From BOKV01 sp041739465 (GTDB lineage: Bacteria > Pseudomonadota > Alphaproteobacteria > Rhizobiales > Rhizobiaceae): DNA of 64,000 bases. Below the pieces are notes generated by a model. The model did not search any database. It saw only the letters and a list, made by a program, of their open reading frames with translations, and was not told where the DNA came from. The position numbers and the translations under genes are program-made. The DNA lies in contig JBGSNX010000034.1 of NCBI GenBank assembly GCA_041739465.1, positions 10,019-74,018 of the forward strand, read 5' to 3'. Of the stretch, positions 34,315 to 43,210 are shown piece after piece; position 1 is the first letter of the stretch; the number at the start of each line of letters is the position of its first letter.

Positions 34315-34340
34315 GGTCACCAGTCAAGTACAAACAGCAA

Positions 34341-34366
34341 AGGCGGCGGCAACGCCGCTTTTTTTT
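34341..34366 (+). terminator. Terminator of clpS-clpA
   Basis: GCGGCG (34343-34348) pairs with CGCCGC (34353-34358) around a GCAA tetraloop, followed by eight T residues, 27 bases past the clpA stop. Confidence 0.9.
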
Positions 34367-34611
34367 GCAAGAATACTGACAAATCAGCGCTTGACAGCAA
34401 AAAAGTTAGCAATTCCTTTACGGAAACCAAAAAGCGAATCGCTTTCCGCGCGCAACTGTCATAAAGTTGAGATCACTCATGGGCAGCGTCATGTTGCCGT
34501 CGCGGGGGCGACTTTCTGCCTTGGCAGTCAATTGGGTTTATCCGGAATCAGGGGCGTCCTGGGCCGGTTCTTGTGGGCACAAACTTCCCGGGTTTGGCGT
34601 AGGAGGCTTTG

Positions 34612-35355
34612 GTGGAACAGATTGAACAATTGAAGGCAATGCGTGACGCGGCCAAGGCCCGTCTTGAATCCACGCCGGACTACCGGCTGATGAATTCGCT
34701 GGGATCGTTAATCGACGATCTCGAAACAGCGTTCGGCTTGACGCCGGCTGCCGAAACACCGGTTGCAGAAGCGGTTTCCGAAGAGCCGGCAGTTGAAGTT
34801 GCTGCTGAAACTTCATCGGAAGCATCAATGGAAGCAGCAGAAGAAACCGCTGCAGAAGAAGCACCGGTTGAAGCTGCGGAAGAAATTGTTGCAGAAGAAG
34901 CGCCGATGGAAGCTGCGGCTGAAACCGCTTCGGATGAAGTTTCCGAAATGGTGGAAGAAACCACTGAGCAGGTTGACGATTTGCAGCTTGCCGAAGTGTT
35001 GGCCGACGAGCCTCTGGTCGAAATCGAAGAGATCTCCGAGGAAATCGAAGTCTCGCTCGAAAGTGACGAACTTGCTGCTGCAATCGAAGAAGAAATGGCC
35101 AGCGAGCCGCTCGTGGAAGCTGTAGAAGCCAGCGAAACGGTAGAGATGCTGGAAGAGACAGTTGAAATCCCGGTTGAAGCGGAAGCCGCAGCCGAAATTC
35201 CGGCTGAAACCAATGGCCACTCCAACGGAGTTCATGCAGCTGAATCGGAAGAAGATGCAGTTTCACGGGCATTGGACGAACTGAGCGCCGACCTTGCCGA
35301 TGTTGGCATGGGCCAGGAAAGCCAGCCGAGCGTGCTGACCTTCCCAACCAATTGA
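34612..35355 (+). CDS. Highly acidic Glu/Ala-rich low-complexity protein
   Basis: The 247-residue product has a normal-looking start (VEQIEQLKAMRDAAKARLE, about residues 1-42, ending IDDLETAFGL) and then about 190 residues dominated by Glu, Ala and Val, such as repeats of [VM]-E-A-A-[EA]-E. Net charge is very negative. No signal or membrane span is seen. AGGAGG lies five bases before GTG 34612. It lies between two terminators, so it is a single-gene unit. I do not recognise a function; a coiled or disordered scaffold is likely. Confidence 0.8.
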   Translation: MEQIEQLKAMRDAAKARLESTPDYRLMNSLGSLIDDLETAFGLTPAAETPVAEAVSEEPAVEVAAETSSEASMEAAEETAAEEAPVEAAEEIVAEEAPMEAAAETASDEVSEMVEETTEQVDDLQLAEVLADEPLVEIEEISEEIEVSLESDELAAAIEEEMASEPLVEAVEASETVEMLEETVEIPVEAEAAAEIPAETNGHSNGVHAAESEEDAVSRALDELSADLADVGMGQESQPSVLTFPTN

Positions 35356-35372
35356 AATATCGAAATAAAGCG

Positions 35373-35404
35373 AAAAAGCCGGGCAAACCTTGCCCGGCTT
35401 TTTT
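35373..35404. terminator. Bidirectional terminator
   Basis: AGCCGGGCA pairs with TGCCCGGCT around a short loop, with five A on the left and six T on the right. It serves both the acidic-protein gene and the convergent hinT-like gene. Confidence 0.88.
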
Positions 35405-35407
35405 GAT

Positions 35408-35833
35408 TCATGTGCTGGCAAGCGCAGCGTGTATCCTGGCAGCGTTAGCGGCGAGCACTTCGGGCTTTTCCATTTCCCCGGTATGACCCTTCAATCCAAC
35501 GCCAGCATGACGGGGGATCAAGTGGACATGCAGGTGGAAAACCGTCTGGCCAGCTGCCGCCTCATTGTACTGAACCAGCATCACACCATCCGCCGCGAAT
35601 GCCTTTTTTGCCGCCTGTGCCACTTTTTGGGCCACTGCAATAACCGGTCCCAGAACCTGCGGGTCGGCATCCAGCAAATTGCGTGAGCCCTTTTTGGGGA
35701 TGACCAAAACATGCCCCGGCGCTTGCGGCATCACGTCCATGAAGGCGAGGGTGTCGGCATCTTCATGCACCTTGTGGCACGGAATTTCGCCGCGAAGGAT
35801 TTTGGCAAAGATGTTTTGCGGATCATATTCCAT
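35408..35833 (-). CDS. HIT family hydrolase (HinT-like)
   Basis: The 141-residue protein hydrolyses purine nucleoside phosphoramidates or related nucleotidyl conjugates. It has NIFAKILRGEIPCHKVHED at the start, GHVLVIPKK, and the histidine triad FHLHVHLIP with H100, H102 and H104. Length and motifs fit the HinT/PKCI branch. The stop sits four bases from the bidirectional terminator. Confidence 0.93.
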   Translation of the reverse strand: MEYDPQNIFAKILRGEIPCHKVHEDADTLAFMDVMPQAPGHVLVIPKKGSRNLLDADPQVLGPVIAVAQKVAQAAKKAFAADGVMLVQYNEAAAGQTVFHLHVHLIPRHAGVGLKGHTGEMEKPEVLAANAARIHAALAST

Positions 35834-35880
35834 CGTGGCTGTACTCCGAAAATTGCAGGGTGGACGAATGGATCGCAGGC

Positions 35881-37056
35881 TTATTCCGCTTCGGTTTTTC
35901 GAAACGGCGCGTGTTCCAGCAGGATTTCGTTCTCAGTCTTCACGTGTTCGCGCTCTTGCACAAGATAGTCGGCAATGGCGCGCCGCAAGCCTGGGTGAAC
36001 AATGTGGTGCACCGAGCGGGTGATAACCGGAACATACCCGCGAGCCAGCTTGTGTTCTCCCTGCGCTCCCGCTTCCACCCGAGACAAGCCATGTTCGATG
36101 GCGTAGTCGATGGCCTGATAGTAGCAGACCTCAAAATGCAGGCAGGCATGGTCTTCCGTGCAGCCCCAGTGTCGCCCGAACAGGCAGTCATCGCCCAGGA
36201 AATTGATCGCCCCCGCAATGTACTCGCCATTGCGCCTTGCCATGATTAGCACGATGCGGTCCGCCATTCTTTCGCCGATCAGCGAATAGAACTCCCTGTT
36301 GAGGTATGGGCGGCCCCACTTTCGTGAACCGGTATCCATGTAGAAATTGAAAAAACGGTCCCACACAGTCTCGGTAAGGGCGTCGCCGGTCAATCGTTCG
36401 ATGGTGATCCCATTGCGGGCCAACGCGGTTTCGCGTTCCTTGCGAATGTTTTTGCGCTTGCGTGACGACAGAACGGCAAGGAAATCGTCGAAATTGCCAT
36501 AATTGTCGTTCTGCCAGTGAAACTGCTGGTCAAGCCGCTGCAGGAAGCCTGCATTGCCGGCAAGTTGCCACTCGTTCTCCGGCAGGAAAGTGATGTGCGC
36601 CGACGAGGCGCCATGGTGGACAGCAAGTTCCTTGACGCCCTCCAGCAATGCATGGCGGTCATTATCGGTTGATGCCATCAGCCGTGGCCCTGTTGCCGGC
36701 GTGAACGGCACGGAACATTGCAGCTTGGGATAATAGCGCCCGCCCGCACGGGCAAAGGCCTCCGCCCAGCCATGGTCAAACACATATTCGCCCTGGCTGT
36801 GGTTTTTGAGATAACAGGGCAGGGCACCTGTTAGCGTGCCGGTGTTTTCCTCAAGCAGCAGATGCTGTGGCAGCCAGCCGGTCTGTCCGCTTGCCGAGCC
36901 GCTGTCTTCCAGTGCGGAGAGGAAATCATGGCTGACGAACGGATTGCCGCTGGCAGCGCCTGACTGACCATTTGAAATCTGGTCCCAGTCAGCCTTGCCT
37001 ACTTCCTTTATCGAGGAGATTACGCGTATGCGTCTGGCTTGCGACATGACCGCCAT
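35881..37056 (-). CDS. FemAB-like GNAT family protein (peptidogalycan biosynthesis type)
   Basis: The 391-residue protein fits the FemAB_like group of tandem GNAT folds. Marker segments are GNPFVSHDFLSALEDSG, GAALPCYLKNH-like beta strands, and the C-terminal LFGRHWGCTEDHACLHFEVCYYQAIDYAIEHGL plus GAQGEHKLARGYVPV. Homologues are proposed to add aminoacyl groups to envelope precursors; the real acceptor is unknown. ATG 37056 or 37047 are both possible; neither has a good Shine-Dalgarno. Confidence 0.8.
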   Translation of the reverse strand: MAVMSQARRIRVISSIKEVGKADWDQISNGQSGAASGNPFVSHDFLSALEDSGSASGQTGWLPQHLLLEENTGTLTGALPCYLKNHSQGEYVFDHGWAEAFARAGGRYYPKLQCSVPFTPATGPRLMASTDNDRHALLEGVKELAVHHGASSAHITFLPENEWQLAGNAGFLQRLDQQFHWQNDNYGNFDDFLAVLSSRKRKNIRKERETALARNGITIERLTGDALTETVWDRFFNFYMDTGSRKWGRPYLNREFYSLIGERMADRIVLIMARRNGEYIAGAINFLGDDCLFGRHWGCTEDHACLHFEVCYYQAIDYAIEHGLSRVEAGAQGEHKLARGYVPVITRSVHHIVHPGLRRAIADYLVQEREHVKTENEILLEHAPFRKTEAE

Positions 37057-37120
37057 GATGGATTGGTGAAAACAAGACCGAAACCATCCGGCCTTTGTTC
37101 AACCTATTGCCCGTGCTGGT

Positions 37121-37146
37121 GAAAACAAGGCCTTGGCGGCCTTGTT
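37121..37146 (-). terminator. Terminator of the GDPD gene
   Basis: On the minus strand ACAAGGCC pairs with GGCCTTGT around a five-base loop and is followed by TTTT. On the plus strand the arms are 37125-37132 and 37138-37145. A 13-base copy of the flanking TGGTGAAAACAAG occurs at 37064. Confidence 0.75.
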
Positions 37147-37880
37147 CATGGGTTTCGCGGGTCAAAACCTTCGAAGGTGATCTGGTCGGCATGCAAGGCG
37201 CTCAGCGCCGCCAATTGCGCATTGCGAATGGTCCAGCTGATGACAGGCTTTGCTGACTGGCGAAATTCTTCGACAAACCGGCAAGGCAGGTCCTTGATGC
37301 CATAGGAAACGAAGTCGACATCCGCGCTGTGGGCAATGGCCTTGTGCAACGCGTAATGCCGGTCATCGCCCTCTGCGGTCAGCCCGACGGGGCGATCGGA
37401 AAAGAATTTGCGGGCATCTTCAACCAGCCAGTGGTTGAAAGACATCAGCGCTGCCTGGCCGCTGTAGTTTTCAAGGTCGCGCGCGACCGCTTCGACAAAA
37501 CCGTCATCTTCCCCGGCAAGGCCTTTCAGTTCGATCACAAGGCCGACTTTGCCGTCAATCAGCGCAAGCAGTTCGCGCAGGGTGGGGATGTGGTCGGGTG
37601 TTTGGCCAACCATGATTTTCTGCAGTTCGGCAGCGGTACGGGCGCGCATGCTTCCGGTTTGCGATGTCAGCCTGTCGAGCGTCAGATCGTGGAAAACCAT
37701 CGGCACGCCATCAACAGCAGGATGTACGTCGATTTCGATGCTGAACCCTTGCTCAACAGCGGCTTGCGCCGCCGAAAGCGTGTTTTCAAAGCGCCCTTGC
37801 AGCTTGTCGTGCAACCCTCGATGGGCAATCGGCGTTTGTGCGATCCATGAACTTTTGGCGGGGAAGGTGCGAACAGTCAT
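37146..37880 (-). CDS. Glycerophosphodiester phosphodiesterase
   Basis: The 244-residue TIM-barrel enzyme cleaves glycerophosphodiesters to glycerol-3-phosphate and an alcohol. Catalytic and metal sites are IAHRGLHD with His20, FENT, FSIEIDVH and VFHDLTLDRLT. The C-terminal strand VISWTIRNAQ is typical. No signal peptide is present, so it is cytosolic. GGAG lies before ATG 37880. Confidence 0.92.
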   Translation of the reverse strand: MTVRTFPAKSSWIAQTPIAHRGLHDKLQGRFENTLSAAQAAVEQGFSIEIDVHPAVDGVPMVFHDLTLDRLTSQTGSMRARTAAELQKIMVGQTPDHIPTLRELLALIDGKVGLVIELKGLAGEDDGFVEAVARDLENYSGQAALMSFNHWLVEDARKFFSDRPVGLTAEGDDRHYALHKAIAHSADVDFVSYGIKDLPCRFVEEFRQSAKPVISWTIRNAQLAALSALHADQITFEGFDPRNP

Positions 37881-38033
37881 TGTGGCTCCAAGAAAAACGC
37901 CCGGCCTTCAAGCAGGGCGATAACCATTGCGAATTGCCACACTTGTCTACACCGCCTTTTTGCCACAACAATGAATACGATGCGCACTTTCGGTCAGTTT
38001 GTGCCACCGCAACGAATAATGTCAGGAAATTCC

Positions 38034-38885
38034 ATGCCCGCCAGAAATGGCCTGCCGTCTGCAACCCGCCTTGCCGTCCTTTGCGCGCTGCTCGCCCCTG
38101 GGTCGGCGCATGCAGTCGGCTTTGAAATTCTTTCCCCGCACCGTGCCGCTTACGAGGTGCGCTTGTTGAAGGCGACCGAGCGTTCCGGCATTGAGGCGAT
38201 GAGCGGGCGCATTGTCTACGAGATCACCGGCAATGAGTGCGAAGGGCTGACCATTCGCTACCGCTTCGTCACAAACATCACCTCGTCGGATTCGACCTAC
38301 CAGACCGACCAGCAGATTTCGACATTCGAAAGCCCTGACGGCAAGGAATTCACGTTCCTGACCAAGACATTCGTGGACCAGCGTCCTGAATCAACCGTTC
38401 GCGGCAATGCCGTGCGCACACCAGCCGGCCTGAAAGTAGCGCTTGCCGAGCCGGCAGAGCGCAGCCTCGATTTGCCCGATGGCATCTTCATGTCGAGCCA
38501 TCTGATCGACGTTATCGAGAAAGCCAAAGCTGGCGAAAGCCTTGTTCGGGCCCAGGTTTTCGACGGATCCGAAGGGGCAGACGAAGTCGTGCTCAGTTCC
38601 ACGTTCGTTGGCGCAGCCAAGCTGACTGAAAAGCCGCTGGAAGGTGAAACACCCGAGGCGCTGGACAAACTGAAAGGCCTCAAAGCATGGCCTGTCACCA
38701 TCTCTTATTTCGAAGGTGATCCGGGAAAATCTGCAGAGGTAGTGCCAAGCTACGAAGCTTCATTCCTGCTCTACCCCAATGGCGTCTCGCGCCATCTGGT
38801 GATGCGGTATCCGGATTATTCGCTGGTTGGCGAGCTGACGAGCCTTGAAATGCTCAATGCTGTCCCCTGCGCTGCCAAGCAATAG
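38034..38885 (+). CDS. eipB: Cell envelope integrity protein EipB (DUF1849)
   Basis: EipB is a periplasmic beta-spiral protein needed for envelope stability and virulence in Brucella. This 283-residue homologue has a signal peptide ending AHA (residue 27), then the DUF1849 pattern HRAAYEVRLLKATERSG and GRIVYEITGNECEG. The two cysteines, C69 and C279, match the pair reported to form a disulfide in Brucella EipB (C69-C278). ATG 38034 has AGGAA five bases upstream; the longer frame from 37971 lacks one. Confidence 0.93.
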   Translation: MPARNGLPSATRLAVLCALLAPGSAHAVGFEILSPHRAAYEVRLLKATERSGIEAMSGRIVYEITGNECEGLTIRYRFVTNITSSDSTYQTDQQISTFESPDGKEFTFLTKTFVDQRPESTVRGNAVRTPAGLKVALAEPAERSLDLPDGIFMSSHLIDVIEKAKAGESLVRAQVFDGSEGADEVVLSSTFVGAAKLTEKPLEGETPEALDKLKGLKAWPVTISYFEGDPGKSAEVVPSYEASFLLYPNGVSRHLVMRYPDYSLVGELTSLEMLNAVPCAAKQ

Positions 38886-38898
38886 GGCTTTGCGGGCA

Positions 38899-40254
38899 TC
38901 ATCCCTCGTGCGATCCATCGCGCTTGCTGCCTCGCCGCGCCTTGCCAAAAGTCAGGCCGAGTTCAAGGGCATCGTGTCCAAACTTGCCTCGAACACTGTC
39001 CATCGCCCGCTCGGCCTTGGCCCGTTTTTCCGCTTCTGCATCCACAAGATCATGCGGGTCGGCCCGGTCGTCTGGGGTCAGCGCACTGACGCCGATACCG
39101 AGCAGCCGAAACCGCGTTCCGTCGGTCTCGCGCTGCATCAGTTCCAGCCCGTGTCGAAAAATCCGGTCGGCAAGCTGGGTCGGGTCAGCCAATGAGCGGT
39201 TGCGGGTGCGGGCTTTGAAATCACTGGTTTTCATTTTCAAGACAATGGTTTGGCCAGCAATATGCGACTTCTTGAGCCGTGCTGAAACTTTCTCCGCCAG
39301 ACGGCGCAGGATGGGTTTGAGTTCATCCAGCGCGCCGATGTCGGTGTCGAACGTGGTTTCGGCGCTGACGCTCTTGGCTTCGCTTTCCGGCTCGACAACC
39401 CGTTCGTCCAACCCGTACGAAAGGCGTGCCAGCCGCAGCCCCATGCTGCCATAGCGGCGCGCCAGATCGCTCTGGTCCATGTCCTGGACAGTTGAGAGCC
39501 CCGTGATGCCGTCGCGGGCCAGCAGCGCCTGTGTTGCCTTGCCAACACCCCAGACAATTGAAACCGGCTGCTTGCGCAGAAACGCAACAGCTTCGTTTCG
39601 TCCAATGAGTGAAAAACCGCGCGGCTTTTCAAATTCGGAGGCCACCTTGGCGAGGAATTTGCAATAGGAAAGACCCACGGAAACCGACAGGCCAAGTTCT
39701 GTCTCGACCTTTTTGGCGAAGGCGGCGAGCACTTCGACCGGTGGTGCCTTGTGCAGTCTTTGAGTGCCCGAAAGGTCTAAAAATGCCTCGTCGATGGATA
39801 TCGGTTCGACCAACGGCGTCAATTCGCGCATCATTTCGCGGATTTTACGCCCTTCGCGAATGTATTTCTCCATGTCCGGGCGGATGACGATGGCATCTGG
39901 GCAAGCTTCCAAAGCCTTGAACATCGGCATTGCGGAGCGGACCCCGCGCACCCGCGCGACGTAGCAAGCCGTGGAAACAACGCCGCGCCGCCCGCCGCCA
40001 ATAATCACCGGCTTGTTGAAAAGCGCCGGGTTGTCACGCTTCTCTACAGAAGCATAAAAGGCGTCGCAATCGATGTGGGCGATCGAGAGTTCATTCATTT
40101 CGCCGTGGCGAACAAGCCGCGGGCTGCCGCAATGCTGACAGCGACGGCTTTGCAGGGTGGAATGCGCGAGGCAGTCGCGGCAGAATGCCTGCTGGGAGGC
40201 GTTTTTTTGATCGTTGCCGCCAGTCCCCAGCGTCACTTCAAAAGCCGCCTGCAC
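38899..40254 (-). CDS. dinB: DNA polymerase IV with N-terminal Cys4 motif
   Basis: This is a Y-family translesion polymerase of 451 residues. Catalytic segments are AHIDCDAFYASVEKRD and SIDEAFLDLSG with the metal-binding acidic residues. Finger and little-finger regions follow (SVGLSYCKFLAKVASEFEKPRGF). Before the polymerase are about 50 residues with CRDCLA and CQHCGSPRL, a likely zinc ribbon common in alphaproteobacterial DinB. The start is GTG 40254, which overlaps the end of the DUF3572 gene by 17 bases. The beta-clamp motif at the C-terminus is not obvious. Confidence 0.93.
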   Translation of the reverse strand: MQAAFEVTLGTGGNDQKNASQQAFCRDCLAHSTLQSRRCQHCGSPRLVRHGEMNELSIAHIDCDAFYASVEKRDNPALFNKPVIIGGGRRGVVSTACYVARVRGVRSAMPMFKALEACPDAIVIRPDMEKYIREGRKIREMMRELTPLVEPISIDEAFLDLSGTQRLHKAPPVEVLAAFAKKVETELGLSVSVGLSYCKFLAKVASEFEKPRGFSLIGRNEAVAFLRKQPVSIVWGVGKATQALLARDGITGLSTVQDMDQSDLARRYGSMGLRLARLSYGLDERVVEPESEAKSVSAETTFDTDIGALDELKPILRRLAEKVSARLKKSHIAGQTIVLKMKTSDFKARTRNRSLADPTQLADRIFRHGLELMQRETDGTRFRLLGIGVSALTPDDRADPHDLVDAEAEKRAKAERAMDSVRGKFGHDALELGLTFGKARRGSKRDGSHEG

Positions 40255-40510
40255 TTCTTGAAAGCGTTTCGCGCGCCTTCAGCACATCACGCGGGTCTAT
40301 CCCGGCCGCTGTGGCAAAAGCCAGCAAAGAGGGCTCATTTCCCAGGAAATGGTCGAGCAAGCCAGACAGGAAGTCCGGGCTTTGCGCAGCCTCGCGCAAC
40401 TCTTCAAGGCCAAGACCTGTCAACGCCAGAAACCTGCCCAGCTCCTCTTCGTCACCCGCAAGGTGCTGCAATGCCTTGATCGCCAACAATTCCGCTTCAT
40501 CCTGGGTCAT
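40238..40510 (-). CDS. DUF3572 family protein
   Basis: The 90-residue cytosolic protein starts MTQDEAELLAIKALQHLAGD and has LTGLGLEELREAAQSPDFL and FLGNEPSLLAFATAAG, the DUF3572 pattern. This all-helical family of unknown function sits next to divK in many Hyphomicrobiales, as here. ATG 40510 is chosen; upstream codons have no family similarity. Its 3' end overlaps the dinB start. Confidence 0.88.
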   Translation of the reverse strand: MTQDEAELLAIKALQHLAGDEEELGRFLALTGLGLEELREAAQSPDFLSGLLDHFLGNEPSLLAFATAAGIDPRDVLKARETLSRSAGGF

Positions 40511-40676
40511 TTGGGCACTCTTTCCATCAAAACGGCGCGCCTTGGCAATGTCGTTTGCCCGCCAGCGTTTGCGTTTCGTCAACACACTTTGATTAAACTT
40601 GACGCAAGACCAAATCAAATGCGCCGTGAGGCTGTCACCCCTTTGTGCCAGCCATGCCCCGCACGGGAATGTGGAC

Positions 40677-41048
40677 ATGCAGAAATCCGTGATGATTGTT
40701 GAGGACAATGAACTCAACATGAAGCTCTTCAATGACCTGCTCGAAGCCAATGGCTATCGCACCATCAAGACGCGTAACGGCCTGGAAGCGCTCGATCTGG
40801 CTCGTCTCCACCGCCCCAATCTCATCCTGATGGACATCCAGTTGCCCGAAGTCTCAGGCCTTGAGGTGACCAAATGGCTCAAGGAAGACGATGAATTGCA
40901 TGCCATTCCGGTAATTGCCGTCACTGCATTCGCCATGAAGGGTGATGAGGAACGCATTCGCCAGGGCGGCTGCGAAGCCTACATTTCGAAACCCATTTCC
41001 GTTGCCAAGTTTGTAGAGACTGTGAAGTCCTACATTGGCGATGCGTGA
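40677..41048 (+). CDS. divK: Single-domain response regulator DivK
   Basis: The 123-residue receiver has the acidic pocket VEDNELN, phospho-acceptor D53 in LILMDIQLPEVSG, the Thr in VTAFAMKGDEE and the Lys in YISKPIS. DivK, phosphorylated by DivJ/PleC-type kinases, restrains CtrA activity and sets cell polarity. It is followed after 15 bases by pleD, the classical alphaproteobacterial pair. Confidence 0.95.
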   Translation: MQKSVMIVEDNELNMKLFNDLLEANGYRTIKTRNGLEALDLARLHRPNLILMDIQLPEVSGLEVTKWLKEDDELHAIPVIAVTAFAMKGDEERIRQGGCEAYISKPISVAKFVETVKSYIGDA

Positions 41049-41063
41049 GGAACCGGTAAAACC

Positions 41064-42434
41064 ATGACCGCCCGCATCCTTGTAGTTGATGACATCCATG
41101 CAAATGTGAAGCTTCTCGAAGCGCGGCTGATGGCCGAGTATTTCCAGGTGCTTGTAGCCCACAATGGTCGCGACGCTCTGCAAATCTGCGAGAACGGCCA
41201 CGCCGACATGGTGCTTCTTGATGTCATGATGCCCGAAATGGACGGCTTTGAGGTCTGCACCCGGCTGAAAAACAATCCACGCACCGCGCATCTGCCAATT
41301 GTAATGGTAACGGCACTTGACCAGCCCGAAGACCGGGTGAGGGGCCTTGAATGTGGAGCCGACGACTTCCTGACCAAACCGGTCAGCGACCTTGCCTTGA
41401 TCACCCGCGTCAAAAGCCTTGTCCGGCTTAAAATGCTCACGGACGAACTGCGCTTGCGTGCATCCACCGGGCGCGACCTCGGCGTTGAGACCATGCTTGA
41501 CCTTGCCGACAAGTCCAATGGCGCGAAGGCGAGGATACTTGTGGTGGACGACCGCCCGTCATCGTATGAGCGCATCGTCAAGTTTCTGGCGGTCGAGCAT
41601 TCAGTTGTAGTTGTCCCTGATCCTCAGGAAGCACTTTTTCGTGCAGCCGAAGAGGATTTCGACACAGCAGTGATTTCGATGTCGCTGAACAATTTCGATT
41701 CGCTTCGCCTTTGCTCGCAACTGCGCTCGCTTGAGCGAACCCGCATGTTGCCATTGCTGGTGATTGCAGAAAACGACCAGGAAGCGGGGGTCATCCGTGC
41801 CCTCGACCTTGGCGTAAATGATTATGTTCGCCGCCCCATCGACCGCAATGAAATGCTCGCGCGCGTTCGCACGCAGGTCCGGCGCAAGCGCTACAATGAA
41901 AAGCTGCGCAGTTCGGTGCAGGCGACCATCGAAATGGCCGTCACCGACAGCCTGACAGGACTGAACAACCGCCGCTATTTTGACAGCCATTTGCAGGGCA
42001 TGTTCGAAAAATCTGCTGGTCGCGCCAAGCCGATCTCATTGGTCATGTGCGACATCGACCATTTCAAGGCAGTCAATGACGGTCATGGCCATGATGCGGG
42101 CGATGAAGTCATTCGCGAATTTGCCAAGCGCATCCGAAAATGTATCCGCAACATCGATCTTGCATGCCGGTTTGGCGGTGAGGAATTCGTGGTGGTCATG
42201 CCCGAATCCGACGTGGCAATGGCCAAGCTGGTTGCCGAGCGCATCCGGGTGGAAGTTGCCTCCCATCCCTTCATCGTTGGCGGAAAGGCAGCCTTGCCGA
42301 TAACAGTCAGCCTTGGCGTTTCCTGCATCGAAAGCGAAGGCGATACGCCGGAAAAACTGCTCAAACGCGCTGATGTGGCGCTTTACCATGCCAAGCGCAG
42401 CGGCAGAAACCGGGTTTACACCGAAGCCGCCTGA
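41064..42434 (+). CDS. pleD: Diguanylate cyclase response regulator PleD
   Basis: The 456-residue protein is REC-REC-GGDEF. REC1 has D53 in LLDVMMPEMDG. REC2 (about 157-275) lacks an acceptor Asp (VISMSL) and is an adaptor, as in Caulobacter. The cyclase has GGEEF at 371-375 and an inhibitory site R362-N-I-D365 five residues before it, so it is active and product-inhibited. It makes c-di-GMP at the stalked/old pole during cell-cycle transition. It shares an operon with divK. Confidence 0.96.
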   Translation: MTARILVVDDIHANVKLLEARLMAEYFQVLVAHNGRDALQICENGHADMVLLDVMMPEMDGFEVCTRLKNNPRTAHLPIVMVTALDQPEDRVRGLECGADDFLTKPVSDLALITRVKSLVRLKMLTDELRLRASTGRDLGVETMLDLADKSNGAKARILVVDDRPSSYERIVKFLAVEHSVVVVPDPQEALFRAAEEDFDTAVISMSLNNFDSLRLCSQLRSLERTRMLPLLVIAENDQEAGVIRALDLGVNDYVRRPIDRNEMLARVRTQVRRKRYNEKLRSSVQATIEMAVTDSLTGLNNRRYFDSHLQGMFEKSAGRAKPISLVMCDIDHFKAVNDGHGHDAGDEVIREFAKRIRKCIRNIDLACRFGGEEFVVVMPESDVAMAKLVAERIRVEVASHPFIVGGKAALPITVSLGVSCIESEGDTPEKLLKRADVALYHAKRSGRNRVYTEAA

Positions 42435-42842
42435 TTGCCCGGTGGCGCCGCAAACCATTTCCGGTTACCACAAACATGCACCATGCGCGCTAACCATGCC
42501 AACGGTTGGGGCGCTGCCATGGTTTCCAAACGATTGATTTCAGACCGATGTTGCGCCAGTTTCCGCCCGTCCGGACGGCAACGGCAAACCACTTGTGGCT
42601 GCTTGCACCGTCCTGCAAATACCCTGCAGGTTTCAGGTCCGCCGCATCTCCTGTGCCGCAGGGTTCGTCGGCCGGTGTTTGGCAATCATGGCATCCTCGT
42701 TCCATGGCCAAATTGCCGGCCGGCTCTTCAATCCAGCTGGTTTCCCCTGAAAAACAGACCGCTCATGTCATGAAAAAAGCCGCCTGTTTGGCGGCTTTTG
42801 TGCTCGTTGCAAACCCATGGCCGGCAAGGCCAGGTACGACGA
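42435..42842. other. Intergenic stretch between pleD and rpmG
   Basis: These 408 bases hold several overlapping open frames on both strands, but none has a recognisable protein pattern or a good ribosome-binding site. Apart from the rpmG terminator at 42773-42799 I see no structured element. It may contain the pleD terminator or a small RNA, neither of which I can show. Confidence 0.6.
42773..42799 (-). terminator. Terminator of rpmG (bidirectional)
   Basis: AGCCGCC (42778-42784) pairs with GGCGGCT (42790-42796) around a five-base loop. Six A on the plus strand give the U-tract for leftward transcription, and TTTT on the right serves the opposite direction. Confidence 0.85.
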
Positions 42843-43010
42843 TTACTTGATCTTTGTTTCCTTGAAAGCGACGTGCTTGCGTACGACCGGATCGTATTTG
42901 CTCATCGACATTTTTTCGGTCTTGGTGCGGCTGTTCTTCGTGGTCACGTAGAAAAAGCCGGTGCCGGCGGTGCTTTCGAGCTTGATCTTGATGGTGGCTG
43001 CCTTGGCCAT
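42843..43010 (-). CDS. rpmG: 50S ribosomal protein L33
   Basis: A 55-residue basic protein of the large subunit: MAKAATIKIKLESTAGTGFF at the start, YVTTKNSRTKTEKM and YDPVVRKHV. It lacks the two CxxC zinc motifs, so it is a C-minus L33 paralogue. ATG 43010 fits the family; 16 upstream codons do not. It forms its own transcription unit with a promoter at 43146-43173 and a terminator downstream. Confidence 0.97.
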   Translation of the reverse strand: MAKAATIKIKLESTAGTGFFYVTTKNSRTKTEKMSMSKYDPVVRKHVAFKETKIK

Positions 43011-43145
43011 TTCTTTTTTCCTGCTGCTTGGCCGTCGGTCAAAGCCGAACCTTGCCATTCTTCGTGGATGTCTGGATCAAACGGTGCACTGGCATCGCGG
43101 CAACAGTGCAACGGGCTTCGCAAGCGAAACCGGTGATTGGCGCGC

Positions 43146-43173
43146 AAACTACGCATGCACGCCTGTTTGTCAA
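43146..43173 (-). promoter_or_regulatory. Promoter of rpmG
   Basis: Read leftward, a perfect TTGACA (43168-43173) is followed after 16 bases by TAGTTT (43146-43151). It lies about 136 bases before the rpmG start, so the transcript would have a fairly long leader. Confidence 0.6.
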
Positions 43174-43210
43174 GGTGTGTGTCCCAACCCGCGTGAAAAC
43201 CCTTGCAGGT

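Noticed and set aside
37064..37129. Direct repeat TGGTGAAAACAAG as a possible att site or mobile-element scar
   Set aside because: The copies are 53 bases apart, only 13 bases long, and the second belongs to the GDPD terminator.
42435..42850. Several open frames of 60-110 codons between pleD and rpmG
   Set aside because: They overlap each other on both strands, have Cys/Arg/Pro-rich improbable products and no ribosome-binding sites.
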